Assembly: GCA_031267075.1 (NCBI GenBank)
Contig: JAIRZU010000033.1
Span: 1-6,157, forward strand
Direction of reading: 5' to 3'
DNA from: Holosporales bacterium
GTDB lineage: Bacteria; Pseudomonadota; Alphaproteobacteria; RUG11792
Length of the DNA stretch: 6,157 bases
Part shown: piece after piece, positions 5,694 to 6,157 of the stretch
How positions within the stretch are numbered: position 1 is the first letter of the stretch
Layout: each line of letters starts with the position of its first letter
Notes under the pieces: model-generated
Databases searched by the model: none
Told to the model about the DNA's origin: nothing
Seen by the model: only the letters and a program-made list of their open reading frames with translations
Position numbers and translations under genes: made by a program

Positions 5694-5712
5694 GCTTATC
5701 GTTTGTTGTCTA
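5684..5712 (-). promoter_or_regulatory. Sigma-70-like promoter facing the transposase remnant
   Basis: On the minus strand TAGACA (5712-5707), a 17-bp spacer and TACAAT (5689-5684) match the consensus well. Transcription would begin near 5677, only about 12 nt before the ATG at 5665, and would run toward and antisense to the end of rpmE. No Shine-Dalgarno fits in so short a leader. Confidence 0.45.
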
Positions 5713-5728
5713 CATTATTTTCTGAATA

Positions 5729-6023
5729 TTACCCAGCCCATTCTGCGAGGCCTTTCAAGTACCTCCCTCTATAATCCTTCAAATACGTCTTGAATGCATA
5801 GCACCCCTCATCGCATTGCAGAGATTTGTCTATCCTTAAACTGGGGTGGAGGCTTGATGATTATCACCTCAAAGACGCTCGCCTCCTTCATTTCCCCGAT
5901 ACTCTTCACAGAGCCTCTCGTTGTTAAAACCTCATTGTACATGTTGATTGTGGTTGCTGTTACATTCATATTACGTTCGAGTAAGATGACCTTTTTGTGT
6001 AGTGTAGATAGTATGCTTGGCAT
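5729..6023 (-). CDS. Small unrecognised protein with apparent single-base frameshift
   Basis: The ATG at 6023-6021 follows a consensus AGGAGGT (6038-6032) at 8-base spacing, so translation is well supported. As written the frame gives 71 aa and ends at TGA 5808-5810, after KPPPQFKDRQISAMR. From the CCCC run (minus strand; 5846-5843) another frame continues with protein-like sequence, PSLRIDKSLQCDEGCYAF then KTYLKDYRGRYLKGLAEWAG, to TAA 5731-5729. Dropping one C joins the two into a 97-aa product. The second frame is closed by TGA TAA just before the crossover, so the shift must fall between there and the first frame's stop. The N-terminal part has a Thr/Asn/Met-rich stretch and a hydrophobic strand VFEVIII; the C-terminal part has CDEGC and is Lys/Tyr/Gly-rich. 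I recognise no family. It may be a recent pseudogene, a sequencing error at the homopolymer, a +1 programmed frameshift, or a genuine 71-aa protein. Confidence 0.5.
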
Positions 6024-6031
6024 TTTGATTT

Positions 6032-6038
6032 ACCTCCT
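6032..6038 (-). promoter_or_regulatory. Consensus Shine-Dalgarno for the gene at 6023
   Basis: AGGAGGT on the minus strand is the best ribosome binding site in the window and fixes the start at 6023. Upstream (6039-6157) I see only a -10-like GATAAT (6057-6052) without a matching -35, and no other gene. Confidence 0.7.
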
Positions 6039-6157
6039 AATTTTATGGTTGATTATCAGACCCCCATGCTTCCCTAAGCGTAAGTTAACTCAACTCTGGG
6101 ATAGATATGTTTGGAAGTCTGTTATGTGAAATGAAGCCGCTCTCACCAGCTCTGCTT

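Noticed and set aside
5794..6129. 111-codon hydrophobic plus-strand frame
   Set aside because: It lacks a ribosome binding site and is antisense to the 6023 gene, which has a consensus one; the hydrophobicity follows from the complement of polar codons.
1..6157. CRISPR arrays, rRNA genes, complete tRNAs, replication origin
   Set aside because: I found no regularly spaced repeats, rRNA signatures, full cloverleaf or DnaA-box cluster on either strand.

Overview
This looks like an alphaproteobacterial chromosome fragment of roughly balanced base composition. The clearest phylogenetic signal is ribosomal protein L31: it has no cysteines and carries the IHPDYH, YGKEGDTINLDIDP and HPAWTG motifs typical of alphaproteobacteria. 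Rho (422 aa) and GlmM (440 aa) are full-length and well conserved. A sparse gene layout, a decayed insertion-sequence remnant and a frameshifted small gene would suit a reduced, host-associated lineage such as Rickettsiales or Holosporales. That placement is inference; no genus can be named from the sequence alone.

Layout. Bases 1-475 (minus) hold the N-terminal 158 codons of a BrnQ-type branched-chain amino acid transporter, running off the left edge. A divergent intergenic region of about 240 bp follows, with an 8-bp inverted repeat around a -10-like hexamer. Next comes the most interesting locus (717-1909, plus). A strong Shine-Dalgarno and a signal peptide lead into an (AG)8 tract. Beyond the tract the frame is closed, but a long open frame of 352 codons continues in a different register. 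Losing one AG unit (or gaining two) would join the two parts into a 396-aa exported protein, which is the architecture of a phase-variable contingency locus in the OFF state. A hairpin, a tRNA-like fragment and an extended -10 promoter separate it from glmM (2044-3366, plus).

glmM converges on rho (3823-5091, minus). The 456 bp between them hold no convincing gene but contain a C10 homopolymer, several short hairpins and A/T-rich terminator-like stretches. rho and rpmE (5226-5444, plus) are divergent and share a 134-bp control region with a good sigma-70 promoter for rpmE. An inverted repeat sits inside that promoter's spacer, and an 8-bp direct repeat lies at 30-bp spacing. Right of rpmE are a probable IS1-family transposase C-terminal remnant (5483-5665, minus) and a small unrecognised gene (5729-6023, minus) with a consensus ribosome binding site and an apparent single-base frameshift at a CCCC run.

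GlmM makes glucosamine-1-phosphate for UDP-GlcNAc (peptidoglycan and LPS precursors), Rho terminates transcription, L31 is part of the large ribosomal subunit, and BrnQ imports Leu/Ile/Val. These core genes are neighbours rather than one operon. The novelty lies in the repeat-interrupted secreted protein and in the accessory region at the right end.
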